From contig NZ_MIPP01000009.1 in the NCBI RefSeq assembly GCF_002095385.1, positions 21,948 to 85,947 on the forward strand: 64,000 nt of DNA. Direction: 5' to 3'. Position numbers and translations under genes: made by a program. The notes beneath the pieces are model-generated. The model ran no database searches, was not told the origin of the DNA, and saw only the letters and a program-made list of their open reading frames with translations. The DNA comes from Pantoea eucrina (GTDB taxonomy: Bacteria > Pseudomonadota > Gammaproteobacteria > Enterobacterales > Enterobacteriaceae). Each line of letters starts with the position of its first letter. Within the stretch, counting starts at the first letter, position 1. Positions 57,217-64,000 of the stretch are shown one piece after another.

Positions 57217-58202
57217 CAGCGAATCTCCGTCTGAAAAATAAGGCCGACAACTTTTCGATCAATTTCAGCTACTGCAGCGGCCATCCGGCCAGCTAAATCA
57301 GAACCTGAAAGATGGATGTAAATCTGGGTAGTACGCGGATCGCGGTGTCCTGCGTATGTGGCTAGTTCATGGAGTTTCCATCCAGAGCGTGCCAGGTGCG
57401 TCAGGCGAAGATGGCGGAAGGTATGTGTGGTGATTTGTGGAAGGCCTGCATCAAGAGCCCATTTCCGGACAGTTTTACTCCAGTTCCAGAAAGACAGGGG
57501 GGCACCGTGGTTACGATCAGAAGACGAGCGAAACAATGCACCTCCACGGTAACCCGCGAGCCGTAACTGCCGGAAATGATTTGCCAGCACCTGTGTTACG
57601 GCGGGACTGTAGCAGACTATCCTTTCCCGCCTGTTTTTCGTCGTTTCGGCGCGGACACGAATCAGACGATGAGCAGGGTCGATATCCTCAAGCGCCAGGG
57701 CTGTCACCTCTGCACGGCGGAGTGCACCAAAATAGGCAAGCGCGAGCATCAGCCGATCACGCAGGGAGGCAGTTGAAACATGTTTAAGAAATCTCAGCCA
57801 TTGCTCATCATCAGGAATAACGGGCAGACGTGTGATACGGGGAACCAGACCACGTCCCGTATAAGCACTCCCCGGCAAACCCGCACGGGGTAATGGATTG
57901 AGACTGCATATATCCTGATAAATCAGAAAGTCATACCAGAGACGGATCGCAGAAAGGCGCAGCTGGAGCGTGGCGCTGGCCGCGGGAAAAGGCATGCCGG
58001 GTAACTGAGGGCGGATGTAGACGGCCAGGTCTTCAAACCGGGCCTTTTCAGGTTCAATGCTGTTATGGCTGCAGAACGCAAAATAATGGCTGAGGGCACT
58101 GCGGTAGGCGGAGAGTGTGGCCTGAGCCCGGCCCAGGTCGGACAGCAGTTTTAGCCAGCGCTCCGCCAGTACCAGAACGTCCTCATTTGGTGGAATCATC
58201 AT
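57216..58202 (-). CDS. Small tyrosine recombinase of element B (int1 B)
   Basis: A 328-residue XerC-like integrase, intact and very similar to int1 A: YFGALRRAEVTAL, THTFRHLRLTHLA, YAGHRDPRTTQIYIHLS. The start at 58202 lines up with int1 A and follows AGAGGTAAA. Its partner int2 B is broken, so function would need int2 A in trans. Confidence 0.92.
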   Translation of the reverse strand: MMIPPNEDVLVLAERWLKLLSDLGRAQATLSAYRSALSHYFAFCSHNSIEPEKARFEDLAVYIRPQLPGMPFPAASATLQLRLSAIRLWYDFLIYQDICSLNPLPRAGLPGSAYTGRGLVPRITRLPVIPDDEQWLRFLKHVSTASLRDRLMLALAYFGALRRAEVTALALEDIDPAHRLIRVRAETTKNRRERIVCYSPAVTQVLANHFRQLRLAGYRGGALFRSSSDRNHGAPLSFWNWSKTVRKWALDAGLPQITTHTFRHLRLTHLARSGWKLHELATYAGHRDPRTTQIYIHLSGSDLAGRMAAAVAEIDRKVVGLIFQTEIR

Positions 58203-58257
58203 GGTGTTTACCTCTGATAGCAGCATTGCTGCTCAAAGATTAGCCAGTCGATGTTGC

Positions 58258-58268
58258 ATTCCAATTAA
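58258..58268 (-). repeat. Element B right end repeat (ATTCCAATTAA on plus strand)
   Basis: Inverted relative to L2 at 17528-17538 (two mismatches) and in the same context as the element A right end (GTTGCATTCC before, ACTTACTACAGCGCAT after). Confidence 0.78.
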
Positions 58269-58272
58269 CTTA

Positions 58273-58509
58273 CTACAGCGCATAATTCGAGCTGAAAACG
58301 TACACGCGCTCCGGAAAATCCTGATTCTTTATCTTGAACCATGGCGCGCCCATGCTGATGCCAAGTTTTTTAGCGCCGTCGCTGCGCGCGATGACGCAGC
58401 CGTCATTATTGCTCAGCACCACAACTGGTTTACCGCGCAGATCTGGCCGGAAAAGTGCCTCACAGCTGGCATAGAAAGAGTTCACGTCGGCCAGACCAAA
58501 CATGAGCAT
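58273..58509 (-). pseudogene. umuC: umuC 5' half B, cut by element B
   Basis: 78 codons: MFGLADVNSFYASCE, VVLSNNDGCVIARSDG, VFSSNYAL, then TAG at the same base as copy A. ATG at 58509 follows GGAGG. The rest of the gene is at 16482-17526. The amino-acid differences from copy A (for example ISMGAPWFKIKNQDFPER) show they are distinct umuC alleles. Confidence 0.92.
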
Positions 58510-58511
58510 GA

Positions 58512-58958
58512 TCACCTCCGGGCGCGCGTGCTGTTAAAAAACCAGGTCACTACGCCAAGCAGCTGCAACTCCTCCGGGTATATAACAGGGTATGCCGGAT
58601 TCATGGGTAGCAGGGCGAGGCGGGGATGCAGCTGCAGGCGCTTGACCGTGAACTCACCGTTCACTTCGGCAATGACGATATCTCCGTGCGAGGGCTCCTC
58701 GGCGCGGTCAACCACCATGACGTCTCCGTCATAAAGTCCGAGACCTTCCATACTGCTGCCGCTGGCTCGCACGAAAAAAGTGGAGGCGCGACGGCGGATG
58801 CAAAGTTCGTTGAGATCGAGCTCTTCTTCGACGTAGTCAGCAGCCGGGGAAGGGAAGCCTGCCGCACATGACTCTGCATATAGGGGAACCCGGACGCGGG
58901 GTGTGAAAATCGGGGGCCAGAGCAGCGTCAGGCCCGGAGCATAACTACCGGGTGTCAT
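58512..58958 (-). CDS. umuD: UmuD-like SOS mutagenesis protein (copy B)
   Basis: 148 residues; cleavage region CAAGFPSPAADYVE, serine in SGSSMEGLGLYDGD and lysine in EFTVKRLQL. Intact. Overlaps umuC by a few bases and is preceded by the 20-codon leader frame. Confidence 0.93.
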   Translation of the reverse strand: MTPGSYAPGLTLLWPPIFTPRVRVPLYAESCAAGFPSPAADYVEEELDLNELCIRRRASTFFVRASGSSMEGLGLYDGDVMVVDRAEEPSHGDIVIAEVNGEFTVKRLQLHPRLALLPMNPAYPVIYPEELQLLGVVTWFFNSTRARR

Positions 58959-59017
58959 GATCCCGTCCCGGGGAAAATTGTCAGCGGGCCGGTGTCTGCA
59001 GTGTGTGAATTGCGCAT
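58955..59017 (-). CDS. 20-codon leader frame upstream of umuD B
   Basis: ATGCGC after AGGAGG, ending in a TGA that overlaps the umuD ATG. Same 63-base length and start context as the leader of copy A, but a different peptide (begins MRNSHT). Confidence 0.55.
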   Translation of the reverse strand: MRNSHTADTGPLTIFPGTGS

Positions 59018-59036
59018 AAAAATCCTCCTCTGATTA

Positions 59037-59056
59037 TACTGGTTATGTGTACAGTA
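59037..59056 (-). promoter_or_regulatory. LexA box of umuDC B
   Basis: Minus-strand TACTGTACACATAACCAGTA fits the LexA consensus and sits at the same distance from the leader frame as in copy A. Confidence 0.88.
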
Positions 59057-59209
59057 TTATTGAGACCAATTTATCTGGCAAGAGGGAGCAAACCGGGAGA
59101 GCTTTAAAAGAGATTTATATGGCTGAAAGATAATCGATTTTTTTGCCGTACGACTTAATATGTCACAGTAGGTATGCTCACAGAGCACTGGCTATACAGA
59201 GGACACTTC

Positions 59210-59497
59210 ATGACATTTAATCTTGCAGCAGGATCCAAAGAGGAATGCGAGCGTATTAACGTTGACCTGGCTACAGCCGGCGTTGCATATAAAGAACGCC
59301 TGAACATGCCAGCTTTACCTGTAGAGGTAGAACGGCAGCAATCTGAAGCGTTCCGGGAATACTTCAGAAAGCGCCTGGCATATTACCGTCAGAAAGCACT
59401 GGATTTCCCCCGCGGCAACGACCCCGTTTACCTGAAAGAAGTAGAAAAAAGCTCAGCGGACGGACCGGTAATCACACAGGTTTCGGTCAGACGTTAG
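59210..59497 (+). CDS. Hypothetical plasmid protein, 95 residues
   Basis: Not recognised. Starts MTFNLAAGSKEECERIN with AGAGGA before the ATG at 59210. Highly charged, helical middle part (EAFREYFRKRLAYYRQKAL), no signal or membrane segment. Convergent with the XRE gene, just past the umuD promoter. Confidence 0.6.
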   Translation: MTFNLAAGSKEECERINVDLATAGVAYKERLNMPALPVEVERQQSEAFREYFRKRLAYYRQKALDFPRGNDPVYLKEVEKSSADGPVITQVSVRR

Positions 59498-59507
59498 GAT
59501 AGATTTA

Positions 59508-59759
59508 TTACGTAGTCGCGCCATCAGTCATCTTCTGTAGCATCTGCAGTAGTAAATCCTTGCTCAGCTGATCGGAACGCAGTGCCGGCATCACGTTGAT
59601 GAGCGTGAGCGTAACACTGGCCATCGCTATCGCACGTTTAACAGTTTTCGCATTTTCATAGTCTTTGTAAGTACGCAAACTGACGCCAAGCTCCCGGGCC
59701 GCCTGTTCACGACTCCAGAGGAGACTTTTACGCCATAGTCTGAGCTGCCATCCTGTCAT
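59508..59759 (-). CDS. XRE-family helix-turn-helix protein, 83 residues
   Basis: The N-terminal 45 residues fit an XRE-type helix-turn-helix (LRLWRKSLLWSREQAARELG, SLRTYKDYENAK). The rest is a short helical tail. A perfect inverted repeat at 59798-59822 lies just upstream, consistent with autoregulation. Confidence 0.7.
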   Translation of the reverse strand: MTGWQLRLWRKSLLWSREQAARELGVSLRTYKDYENAKTVKRAIAMASVTLTLINVMPALRSDQLSKDLLLQMLQKMTDGATT

Positions 59760-59797
59760 CCATTTTCCTCCGATTTGCCAGCTTCAGATAATAGATG

Positions 59798-59822
59798 AAA
59801 AAGTGCAAAAACTGCACTTTTT
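59798..59822. promoter_or_regulatory. Inverted repeat upstream of the XRE gene, possible operator
   Basis: AAAAAGTGCA and TGCACTTTTT with a 5-base loop form a perfect 10-bp dyad 39 bp before the XRE start. It could alternatively act as a bidirectional terminator. Confidence 0.5.
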
Positions 59823-59919
59823 GATATTTCTGCTTTTTTTATGTCTGGCCCTGCGCACGTTTAAAGGCATTTAACCGCCAAAAAATTCCAAAGTAGCTCC
59901 CTCCGTTTCGTCGGGCAGC

Positions 59920-60115
59920 ACCGTGCCTTCACCTTAGCCGGGCGGCTTCGCCAACAAGGGAAGCTGTCGCCGTCCGCTCACCCGTTCCCCGCCGTGCGCG
60001 GGACATTCAGTCCGCTTCGTCGGCGCATGCGGCTTGCGCGGTCGCCCCTGTTTGCTCAGCTGTTTGCCCGGCTTCCGTGGCGGCACGGTGCAGATGGCAC
60101 CGTGCAACCCTTAAC
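59920..60115 (+). repeat. Leading-region GC-rich repeat, copy 1
   Basis: Shares a 64-bp block (59976-60039) with 61529-61592 at 61 of 64 positions and weaker similarity on both sides. It ends in a hairpin (60083-60105, GCACGGTGC/GCACCGTGC) just before the ribosome-binding site of the next gene. In F-like plasmids such intergenic repeats precede early genes and some act as single-strand promoters (Frpo) or priming sites; that role is inferred. Confidence 0.6.
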
Positions 60116-60127
60116 GGAGGAGTCAAT

Positions 60128-61057
60128 ATGCCAAACTGGTGTGCCAACAGGCTGCGGGTTTCAGGCCCGGAATACCACGTAAAAAATGCGCTGGCGCTGA
60201 TTGAAGGCGGGGACGGCGTTCCGCTTTACGCGCGGGCGGCTGCAGAAGGTATTCAGCTCTTTCTGGCGGGCTGTGCCGGGCTGCTGCGCCCGGTAGAAGC
60301 GACGGACTATGCCCCGTATCCTGCTCTTGTGAAGGGGACGGGAAGCGATACTCCGCAGAACCGCGCTTTTACGCAGTGGGTGGCGCAGCTGCGTGACGGC
60401 GCAGAACTGACGCCGGAAATCTGCAACAAGCTGCACGAACTGTGGCTGGCCAGTGGTCTGCAGCGCATGACGTGGTCATCGCTCTCTGCAGAGCAGCAGA
60501 CGGTGATCGCCGGGCTGTGGCAGATAAAGCAGGGAGACTGGCACTGGATGCGGGGTAATAACGGCCTCAGCGAGTCGTGGGACAGCCAGTGCCGCGAAGA
60601 CGCGCTGCCGCTGCAGGCGCTTCCGTTCGACATGCTGCAGCTGATCCCACCGCGTCTTGATGCGGAGATTAACGGATATAACGGACGTCTGCTCCACGGC
60701 GTGCCGGACGGGTTTAGCGACGTAGTTGAGCGCTGCGGCACAAAGTGGCCACACGCGCACGACCTCAACCTGTCGTACTTCAATGACACCACTTTTGAAG
60801 CCGACTTTGATACACCTTGGTCGCCACCCTCGCCGGAAGTACTGTGCACCTTAACTATGCGTTACAGTGTCACTGCTGAACACTGGTATGCCGAAGCAGG
60901 CTGCGGCTACTGCGGATGGGCGACCTACTCAGGCGGCGTTCAGCTTGATGAGTGCTGTGAGACGCTTGAGCGGAGCGAGGAAGCGGATGAGTATGGATAC
61001 CATGACGTGACCGGCCCGGAGTGGATTATTAACAACGTGGCCAGCTACGGCGGCTGA
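60128..61057 (+). CDS. YubB-like protein with DUF1281 N-terminus
   Basis: A 309-residue protein. MPNWCANRLRVSG at the N-terminus is the hallmark of DUF1281 (ferredoxin-like YubB domain) found in F-like leading regions; a second signature YCGWATYSGGVQLDECCE is near the C-terminus. Function unknown. ATG at 60128 after GGAGGAG. Confidence 0.82.
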   Translation: MPNWCANRLRVSGPEYHVKNALALIEGGDGVPLYARAAAEGIQLFLAGCAGLLRPVEATDYAPYPALVKGTGSDTPQNRAFTQWVAQLRDGAELTPEICNKLHELWLASGLQRMTWSSLSAEQQTVIAGLWQIKQGDWHWMRGNNGLSESWDSQCREDALPLQALPFDMLQLIPPRLDAEINGYNGRLLHGVPDGFSDVVERCGTKWPHAHDLNLSYFNDTTFEADFDTPWSPPSPEVLCTLTMRYSVTAEHWYAEAGCGYCGWATYSGGVQLDECCETLERSEEADEYGYHDVTGPEWIINNVASYGG

Positions 61058-61091
61058 ACCGGAGGCGGCGGTGTGAGCCGCCAGATAAGCG

Positions 61092-61334
61092 ATGAGAGCA
61101 ATGACCGTACGGGAATTCAGGGCGCGGCTGGCCGCAGTCGGCGATGAAGAGCTATGCTGCGGCACCTTCTGGCTGGCAGAGGACTTTCTCAGCATTAACC
61201 CGGCCATGGCACCGCAGGAGATTGCAGCGGCCATGGAGTATGCCGAAGATCACCATGATGCTAACGAGGGATTTAACTGGTGGCATCTGGAGCAGGCCAT
61301 TGAAGCCGTTATGCAGGAGGATGACAGGGCATAG
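61092..61334 (+). CDS. Small leading-region protein, 80 residues
   Basis: Not recognised by name. MTVREFRARLAAVGDEEL and the acidic tail (EYAEDHHDANEGFNWWHLE) look like a folded cytoplasmic protein. It follows the YubB-like gene by 34 bp; start could also be the ATG at 61101. Confidence 0.6.
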   Translation: MRAMTVREFRARLAAVGDEELCCGTFWLAEDFLSINPAMAPQEIAAAMEYAEDHHDANEGFNWWHLEQAIEAVMQEDDRA

Positions 61335-61471
61335 CTCTGCACGGTTTACAGCCCGATGCTACCTGATGTCGCCGGTTACGGCGGCATCACTGCCGGAATA
61401 AAAAATGCAGTCGCTGCGCTCCGCCTTTGTGCCGTCTCTCGTCCTGCGGCCGGTCAACGGCGGACGTAAGT

Positions 61472-61665
61472 GCCGTGCCCTCACGGTAGCCGGGCGGCCT
61501 TGCAAACAAGGGAAGCTGTCGCCGGATTGCTCACCCGTTCCCCGCCGTACGCGGGACATTCAGTCCGCTACGGCGGCGCATGCGGCTTGCGCATCCGCCC
61601 CTGTTTGCTCCGCTGGTCGCCCGTCTGTGTGGAGGTCACGGCACCACTACCGGTGCTCCCTTCAT
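61472..61665 (+). repeat. Leading-region GC-rich repeat, copy 2
   Basis: Second copy of the block at 59920-60115, placed before the methylase gene and also ending in a small hairpin (61641-61656, GCACC/GGTGC). The rest of the 347-bp gap 61335-61681 holds no gene. Confidence 0.6.
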
Positions 61666-61681
61666 GCACAGGAGCTTCACT

Positions 61682-62326
61682 ATGTCTCGATTCATGCACG
61701 GCGACAGCGTACAGGTTATGGGCGGCTTTCCGGATAAAAGCATTGATTTTATCCTCACCGATCCGCCGTACCTCGTCGGCTTCAAAGACCGTTCCGGTCG
61801 TTCAATTGCCAACGACGTTAACAGCGAGTGGGTGACGCCTGCCAGCCGCGAGATGTTCCGGGTGCTCAAAGACAACAGCCTGGCGGTGAGCTTCTACGGC
61901 TGGAACCGGATAGATATTTTTATGCAGGCGTGGAAGGCGGCGGGGTTCCGCGTGGTGGGCCACATCGTGTTCACCAAGCCTTACGCCTCAAAGTCTGCGT
62001 TTGTGGGCTATCAGCACGAAAGCGCCTACGTGCTGGCCAAAGGGCGCCCGGCGCTGCCGGCGAAACCGCTGCCTGATGTAATGCCGTGGGAGTACACCGG
62101 CAACCGTTATCACCCGACCGAAAAGCCGGTCAGCGCCCTGCGGCCGCTGATTGAGACCTTTACGCAGCCCGGCGCCATTGTGCTGGACCCGTTTGCCGGC
62201 AGCGGTTCGACCTGCGTGGCCGCTCAGGAGTGCGGGCGCCGCTGGATCGGTATCGAGCTGATGGAGCAGTACCACGCCGCCGGCCTGCGCCGCCTGTATG
62301 CCCACCGCGACGCCCGCGCGGCCTGA
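61682..62326 (+). CDS. DNA methyltransferase (N6-adenine/N4-cytosine type)
   Basis: A 214-residue methylase: catalytic DPPYLVGF (motif IV) at residues about 25-32 and the SAM-binding VLDPFAGSGSTCVAA (motif I) near 175, order beta-class. PTEKPVSALRPLIETF is typical of DNA methylases in F-like leading regions. No restriction enzyme nearby, so it probably protects the incoming plasmid. Start at 61682 is in line with the family. Confidence 0.9.
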   Translation: MSRFMHGDSVQVMGGFPDKSIDFILTDPPYLVGFKDRSGRSIANDVNSEWVTPASREMFRVLKDNSLAVSFYGWNRIDIFMQAWKAAGFRVVGHIVFTKPYASKSAFVGYQHESAYVLAKGRPALPAKPLPDVMPWEYTGNRYHPTEKPVSALRPLIETFTQPGAIVLDPFAGSGSTCVAAQECGRRWIGIELMEQYHAAGLRRLYAHRDARAA

Positions 62327-62343
62327 TGAAAGGAGATAACCCG

Positions 62344-62577
62344 ATGAACGATCACACTATGCACACTGACAACGACACGCTGGCGGCCGACGTCGCCGAC
62401 CTGGAAGAATCGCTGTATGAGTTTCACCTGCGGCTGCGCGACATGATTGCGCGCCACCTCTGGCACGGTGCCAGCCGGGAACAGCGAATGACGGGCCTGC
62501 TGATTGAGGGGATAGACAGCGACCTGGTTGAGCTCTACCGACGCGCGGCCGTGATGCAGAAACACCTGAGGGCGTGA
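62344..62577 (+). CDS. Small leading-region protein, 77 residues
   Basis: ATG at 62344 with AAGGAGATAACCCG upstream. Acidic N-terminus, predicted helical (DVADLEESLYEFHLRLRDMI). Family not named; similar small genes follow the methylase gene in F-like plasmids. Confidence 0.6.
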   Translation: MNDHTMHTDNDTLAADVADLEESLYEFHLRLRDMIARHLWHGASREQRMTGLLIEGIDSDLVELYRRAAVMQKHLRA

Positions 62578-63020
62578 CTGACTAAAAAAAGAACACGACG
62601 CTGTATCCCTGCCGGCGCACGGCAGGGCCAGCTTTATCCACAGGGTTCCGGGGCGGATATGCACCCCGGATGTAGACAAGGGGATAAGGATGTTGCTGCG
62701 CGCCTTATTAATGCCGCCTGCGGCGGGGGAATAAAAACCGTGCGGTCCGCGGCCGGTGCCGTGACTTCACTTTAGCCCGGCCGCTGCGTGTTCAAGAGAT
62801 CGCTTCGCTCACCGTCCTCACCCGTTCGCACTCGCCTCAGCGGGCTTACTCCCGTCGCGCCTCTGCTCATGCTTCGCGTCGCCGCCGTGCGTAAATCCGC
62901 CTCGTGCTCGCTTGCGCTGCGGCTTCCGGCGGTGCTCATGAACACTTCGCTTTTCGCCGGGCTGTCATTCAGTCACGGCACAGGCCGGAACTGTTAACCC
63001 CCTGACTGCGGAGATTTCTG
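62578..63020. other. GC-rich leading-region gap, possible diverged third repeat copy
   Basis: No gene is called. Around 62754-62800 the sequence GTGCCGTGACTTCACTTTAGCCCGG resembles the start of the other two repeats, but the rest has diverged. It sits before the antirestriction gene as the other copies sit before theirs. Confidence 0.4.
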
Positions 63021-63458
63021 ATGAATACTGCCACCCCTGCTTTTGAGTCCGCGCGCGTCCTTGACGGCTATACGCGCCTGCGTTTTCTGCCGGCACTGTT
63101 TGGCGACGATTACATGCGCGCAGAAAACAACGTGTACCTGTACGCCGATCGTTTCCTGGCGGATTACGACGGCGGCGCGTGGGATTTTGTGCTGTTACCG
63201 TCAGGCGGTGGCTTCATGAAGCCCGCAGCGGAGGGAGAATGGCGATTCATCAATCCCGAAAATTACAGCGATGTGCGCCTGAGCAGCGAAGCGGCGGGCA
63301 TCGTGATCACTTCACTGGTGTTCAATCACCGTAGCTGGATGTATGACCGCCACGACGAGGGCGAGCTGCGCGCGCTTTACTGCCGCCGTCACCGCCAGCT
63401 GACCGACTATGCCTTCACTCATCCCGAAGCCCGCACCATTTTTACCGCGCTGGACTGA
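63021..63458 (+). CDS. klcA: ArdB/KlcA-family antirestriction protein
   Basis: A 145-residue protein: RLRFLPALFGDDYMRAEN, YADRFLADYDGGAWDFVLLPSGGGFMKP (shown here via FLADYDGGAWDF) and SLVFNHRSWM match KlcA/ArdB, which relieve type I restriction during conjugative entry. ATG at 63021 follows GGAGATTTCTG. Confidence 0.88.
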   Translation: MNTATPAFESARVLDGYTRLRFLPALFGDDYMRAENNVYLYADRFLADYDGGAWDFVLLPSGGGFMKPAAEGEWRFINPENYSDVRLSSEAAGIVITSLVFNHRSWMYDRHDEGELRALYCRRHRQLTDYAFTHPEARTIFTALD

Positions 63459-63505
63459 TTAACCCACGGGGCGCCAAAGAGCGCCCCGTTAACAGGAGAA
63501 AAAAC

Positions 63506-63919
63506 ATGATGTACGGGAACGTTAAAGAAGTGTGTGCCCACCTGATCGAATCATTCGGCGAGGACTGCCCCGTTGCGGTACTGGTCTGGACGCTGGAAGA
63601 CGTGCGGGATAGCGCGGAATGCATGGATATCACAGAGGAAGAAGCGGGCAGGGTGCTGGAGTATATCGCAGAGGATGGCGACCACCGCCGCTATGGCATC
63701 GGGCGGGAAGAGGTGCGGGACATGCTGGGAAATCTGCGCGAGGAGGAGGCACAGACGCGGGAGGTAACGGTGTCCTCCACCGCGCTGGCACAGGTGATGC
63801 GCGTGGCGGGCGATTATATGCGCCTTGAGGATGTGCAGGGCGGTGAGGGAACGGCAAAACGCCTATGGCCACAGGAACATGAGGCTATCAGAGCGATGAC
63901 GGACGTACTGGAAAAATAA
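63506..63919 (+). CDS. DUF1380 family protein
   Basis: A 137-residue protein whose first 70 residues (YGNVKEVCAHLIESFGED, VAVLVWTLEDVRDSAECM, VLEYIAEDGDHRRYGIG) fit DUF1380 of F-like leading regions. Function unknown. AACAGGAG precedes the start. Confidence 0.8.
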   Translation: MMYGNVKEVCAHLIESFGEDCPVAVLVWTLEDVRDSAECMDITEEEAGRVLEYIAEDGDHRRYGIGREEVRDMLGNLREEEAQTREVTVSSTALAQVMRVAGDYMRLEDVQGGEGTAKRLWPQEHEAIRAMTDVLEK

Positions 63920-64000
63920 AACGGGACAGGGCAGGGAAGCCCGCCGCCCCTTTCCGGCCGCGAAAACACCCTGCCGCCTCCGGCGGCCTGCGGGAGCCCC

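Larger units (their letters stand above)
17528..58268 (-). mobile_element. Element B: about 40.7-kb umuC-targeting element carrying arsenic, cadmium/zinc, silver and copper genes
   Basis: Left end L2 and right end R-B are inverted versions of one repeat and each abuts one half of the same umuC. Just inside the right end lie two recombinase genes (int1 B, int2 B). Cargo: a umuDC operon (itself split by element A), arsR-arsH/arsC-arsB-arsR, cadR/cadA-like, sil and pco genes. int2 B has a 16-bp deletion, so the element is probably no longer self-mobile. Without the nested element A its length would be about 29.9 kb. Boundaries come from the umuC break points. Confidence 0.72.

Noticed and set aside
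59886..59896. ATTCCAAAGTA as the missing right end of an outermost element
   Set aside because: Only the first six bases fit the end repeat, and the umuC/recombinase context is absent.
62788..62997. 69-codon plus-strand frame before klcA
   Set aside because: Low-complexity Ser/Arg/Leu-rich translation of a GC-rich intergenic repeat without a ribosome-binding site.

Overview
The window looks like part of a large plasmid (or plasmid-derived region) of an Enterobacterales host. The Klebsiella/Pantoea-type nas gene order, the sil/pco metal cluster, plasmid-type umuDC genes and an F-like leading region (DUF1281/YubB, DNA methylase, KlcA/ArdB antirestriction, DUF1380) all fit. Erwiniaceae such as Pantoea is my best guess, but sequence alone does not prove the genus. 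No rRNA, tRNA, CRISPR array or DDE-type insertion sequence was recognised.

Layout. 0-1.2 kb: an AbrB/MazE-like antitoxin without a toxin, then a HigB/HigA-type pair. 1.4-4.2 kb: a graveyard holding a decayed umuC 3' half, ABC-transporter scraps and the C-terminal relic of a large tyrosine recombinase. 4.4-16.3 kb: a nitrate assimilation cluster nasR-nasF-nasE-nasD-nasCB(fused)-nasA(frameshifted)-cobA, with NtrC sites, a sigma-54 promoter and an attenuator leader before nasF. 16.4-18.6 kb: two umuC 3' halves in tandem. 18.7-26.2 kb: redox/electrophile cargo (LysR, DMT permease, glutathionyl-hydroquinone reductase, FMN reductase, MarR, OB-fold protein, MBL hydrolase) with repeated MarR-type operators. 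26.3-30.2 kb: recombinase pair A, umuC 5' half and umuD. 30.5-37.3 kb: arsenic genes (arsR-arsH facing arsC-arsB-arsR) and cadR/cadA-zntA-like genes. 37.4-55 kb: silver/copper genes (silABFC, silRS, silE, pcoE-like, pcoABCDRS, DUF305). 55.1-59 kb: recombinase pair B, umuC 5' half and umuD. 59.2-64 kb: leading-region genes separated by long GC-rich repeats.

The main discovery candidate is a family of integrative elements that target umuC. Two umuC genes are each cut at the same codon (between the motifs NYALY and HSLSQRVM). Each 5' half is followed at once by a short end repeat and by two overlapping tyrosine-recombinase genes. The matching 3' halves lie 11 kb and 41 kb away, next to inverted copies of the same end repeat (TTAWGTGGAAT). 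The arrangement reads as nested dolls: element A (about 10.9 kb, redox cargo) sits inside a umuDC operon that is itself cargo of element B (about 40.7 kb, arsenic/cadmium/silver/copper cargo), which sits inside a second umuDC operon. A third left-end repeat, a decayed umuC 3' half and a recombinase relic suggest older rounds. Removing either element would rejoin umuC in frame. Because the recombinases lie directly downstream of LexA-controlled umuD on the same strand, SOS induction could drive them.

Several genes carry one-base deletions at or near homopolymers (nasA, silC twice). These may be real decay or sequencing error, and should be checked before calling nitrate assimilation or silver efflux defective.
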